A DNA stretch of 6,051 nt. It comes from an uncultured Eubacteriales bacterium. GTDB taxonomy: Bacteria; Bacillota; Clostridia; Oscillospirales; Oscillospiraceae. Under the pieces are notes generated by a model. That model had not been told where the DNA came from. It did not search any database and was given only the letters and a program-made list of their open reading frames with translations. The stretch is from the NCBI GenBank assembly GCA_934567745.1, contig CAKTJM010000117.1, forward strand, positions 1 to 6,051, written 5' to 3'. Below, in pieces: positions 4,874 to 6,051 of this stretch; position 1 is the first letter of the stretch, and each line of letters begins with the position of its first letter. The position numbers were made by a program, and so were the translations under genes.

Positions 4874-5140
4874 GTGTACTCGATCGTCTACACGAAGGCC
4901 GCCGCTAAGGACATCCGGGACCTGAAGGCCGCCCATCTGGACGGCCGCGCGAAGGCCCTCATCGAGGTCCTCCGGCACGACCCCTATCAGACCCCGCCCA
5001 CGTATGAGAAGCTGATCGGCGACATGCAGGGGCTGTGGTCCCGCCGCATCAACCTACAGCATCGGCTGGTCTATGAGGTCTTCGAGGAGGAGAAGACCGT
5101 CAAGATCATCTCGATGTGGACCCATTATGAACGGATCTGA
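4874..5140 (+). CDS. yoeB: Type II toxin, YoeB/Txe family mRNA interferase
   Basis: YoeB-family toxins bind the ribosome and cleave mRNA in the A site, halting translation. The 88-residue product is the usual length (E. coli YoeB has 84) and carries the diagnostic stretch GLWSRRINLQHRLVYEV (53-69) and a C-terminal histidine in MWTHYERI. Residues aligning with the E. coli catalytic set E46, R65 and H83 appear to be E45, R64 and H85, so the toxin looks active. The start is a GTG placed immediately after the antitoxin TGA, with no base between and in the same frame. A GAGG at 4859-4862 gives only a moderate ribosome-binding site. Translation is therefore probably coupled to the antitoxin, keeping toxin below antitoxin. 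A terminator follows 16 bases after the stop. Confidence 0.93.
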   Translation: MYSIVYTKAAAKDIRDLKAAHLDGRAKALIEVLRHDPYQTPPTYEKLIGDMQGLWSRRINLQHRLVYEVFEEEKTVKIISMWTHYERI

Positions 5141-5156
5141 GCCATTTTCGTATGAC

Positions 5157-5208
5157 CACCTCATCTCCTGCCCAAACTAAGGGAAACCAGGAAATGAGGT
5201 GTTTTTTT
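5157..5208 (+). terminator. Toxin-antitoxin operon terminator overlapping the next gene's start
   Basis: CACCTCAT (5157-5164) and TCCTG (5166-5170) pair with CAGGA (5188-5192) and ATGAGGTG (5194-5201), with one C/A mismatch and a 17-base loop. A run of seven T follows (5202-5208). It ends the toxin transcript. Its 3' arm contains the GAGGTG that serves as ribosome-binding site for the CBS gene, and the last two T are the first bases of that gene's TTG start codon. No matching T-run exists for the opposite strand. Confidence 0.88.
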
Positions 5209-5635
5209 GCAGGTACGCGACATCATGAACCGGAGCGTCGTCTCCATCGAGCCGTCCGAGAGCGCGGCCCTCGCCGCCCGGCTGCTCGCCCGGCACGAGC
5301 TGGGCGCGCTGCCCGTGTGCACGGGCAGCGGCCGCCTCCAGGGCATTCTCACCGACCGGGACATCGTCCTGCGCTGCGTCGCCGCCGAGGAGGACCCCCT
5401 CGCCGTGCCCGTGGGCGACATCATGTCCCGCCGGTGCGCCACCGTCCCGCCCGACGCCGACGTCCGCGAGGCCGCCCGGCGCATGGCCGCCGAGCAGGTC
5501 CGCCGCCTGCCCGTCGTCGAGGACGGCAGGCTCGTCGGCATCCTCTCCCTCGGCGACCTCGCCCGGTGCGGCCGCTATGAGATGGAGGTCTCCCAGGCCC
5601 TCACCGTCATCTCCGACCACGTCCGCCGCCCGTGA
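5207..5635 (+). CDS. Two-CBS-domain protein
   Basis: The 142-residue protein consists almost entirely of two CBS motifs, which usually pair to form a Bateman module binding adenosine nucleotides such as AMP, ATP or NAD. CBS1 is about residues 1-58 (VRDIMNRSVVSI, LGALPV, GILTDRDIVLR) and CBS2 about 68-122 (VGDIMSRRCATV, VRRLPVVEDGRLVGILSLGDLAR). There is no catalytic, transport or DNA-binding domain, so it is probably a sensor or regulatory partner; the partner is unknown. The TTG at 5207 is chosen because VRDIM is part of the CBS fold, a stop lies just upstream in frame (5195-5197), and GAGGTG (5196-5201) is correctly spaced. The next ATG (5225) would cut into the domain. The gene has no clear promoter of its own, and its ribosome-binding site lies inside the preceding terminator. 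Confidence 0.88.
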   Translation: MQVRDIMNRSVVSIEPSESAALAARLLARHELGALPVCTGSGRLQGILTDRDIVLRCVAAEEDPLAVPVGDIMSRRCATVPPDADVREAARRMAAEQVRRLPVVEDGRLVGILSLGDLARCGRYEMEVSQALTVISDHVRRP

Positions 5636-6051
5636 TCACGCCTGCTCCACCAGCGCGCGGATCCGACAGGCGTGGTCCCACTCCTCCTGCGCGTGCGTGA
5701 GGAAGGTCCGGGCCAGACACGGGTCCGCCGTCCCCTCCGCCGCGGCGAGATATGCCGCCATCCCCTCCTGCTCCGCCTGGAACCGCAGGCGCAGGAAGCC
5801 TAAGTACGACCGCTGGCCCGGCGCGCTGCCCACGTCGGGCCAGTACCACGCCCCCGTGATGAGGAAATGAGCCGCCGCCAGGGCCTTCGCGTGCTGCCGC
5901 TCCTCCCGCGCGATCGCCTGGAGCGCGCGCCCCGCCAGCCCTCCGGCCCGCCGGGCCATCGCCTGGTAGTCGCGCACGTCGCGCAGCTCCCCGCGGATCA
6001 GCTCCTGGAGCAGGGGGCCGTGCTCCGCCGCCCCCGCGCCCAAGGCGTGGC
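5636..6051 (-). CDS. Ferritin-like / rubrerythrin-like di-iron protein (5' end may lie outside the window)
   Basis: The protein is a predicted four-helix bundle with a complete set of di-iron ligands. Numbered from a possible TTG start at 6043, these are E19 in helix 1 (RGELRDVRDYQ), E48 and H51 in helix 2 (REERQHAKAL), E91 or E93 in helix 3 (QAEQEGMAAY) and E121 and H124 in helix 4 (QEEWDHACRI). This pattern belongs to the ferritin-like superfamily and resembles the catalytic domain of rubrerythrins. No C-terminal rubredoxin domain is present. Peroxide reduction or iron handling is the likely role; the substrate is not known. The frame stays open to the window edge, so the true start may be upstream. 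The stop (complement of 5636-5638) abuts the CBS gene's stop. Confidence 0.82.
   Translation of the reverse strand, partial: HALGAGAAEHGPLLQELIRGELRDVRDYQAMARRAGGLAGRALQAIAREERQHAKALAAAHFLITGAWYWPDVGSAPGQRSYLGFLRLRFQAEQEGMAAYLAAAEGTADPCLARTFLTHAQEEWDHACRIRALVEQA

Noticed and set aside
4343..4978. A 211-codon minus-strand frame through the repeat element and the antitoxin
   Set aside because: It is antisense to the antitoxin gene and made largely of palindromic repeat sequence. Such frames recur wherever a repeat of this kind lies and are not evidence of a protein.
1..6051. CRISPR array, tRNA or rRNA gene, transposase or prophage gene
   Set aside because: No regularly spaced direct repeats, cloverleaf-like sequence, rRNA-like conserved blocks or transposase/integrase motifs were seen in the window.

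Overview
The window is a GC-rich bacterial chromosome segment with Firmicutes-type housekeeping genes: secA, rpsO and pnp with strong AAAGGAGG-like ribosome-binding sites, sigma-A-like promoters with AT-rich extended -10 boxes, and many intrinsic terminators. High GC, Clostridia-like SecA and PNPase sequences, a DUF4379 zinc-ribbon protein and stand-alone CBS and ferritin-like proteins suggest a gut Oscillospiraceae/Eubacteriales member. The taxonomic call is inference.

Layout. 1-249 (-) holds the first 83 codons of secA, with an extended -10 promoter at 351-359 and a leader containing two hairpins. 250-955 has no convincing protein gene but is not empty. A plus-strand extended -10 promoter (469-496) and a minus-strand promoter (608-636) face each other across about 110 bp of strong hairpins, and a plus-strand terminator lies at 760-795. 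This looks like one or two non-coding RNAs, or a long leader. 956-1429 (+) encodes a two-repeat treble-clef zinc protein followed by a very strong terminator. 1524-1940 is rpsO with its own promoter and a structured leader. After two tandem terminators comes pnp (2127-4280) with its own extended -10 promoter, so the classical rpsO-pnp pair is adjacent but apparently split into two transcription units.

Downstream of pnp, 4304-4571 is a multi-hairpin, MITE-like intergenic repeat bounded by two identical 32-bp copies of the same terminator hairpin. Right after it stands a type II toxin-antitoxin operon of the YefM/YoeB family (4625-5140), with a promoter flanked by TGTACGC boxes and an in-frame TGA|GTG junction. 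A terminator follows whose 3' arm carries the Shine-Dalgarno sequence of the next gene, a two-CBS-domain protein (5207-5635). That gene converges with a minus-strand ferritin-like di-iron protein (5636-window edge); the two stop codons together form the palindrome TGATCA.

Functionally, SecA (protein export), S15 (30S assembly) and PNPase (RNA decay) are core functions. The toxin is a predicted ribosome-dependent mRNA interferase. The CBS and ferritin-like proteins suggest nucleotide sensing and iron or oxidative-stress handling, but no pathway links them here. The least explained parts are the facing-promoter RNA element, the hairpin repeat after pnp and the start-in-terminator arrangement of the CBS gene.
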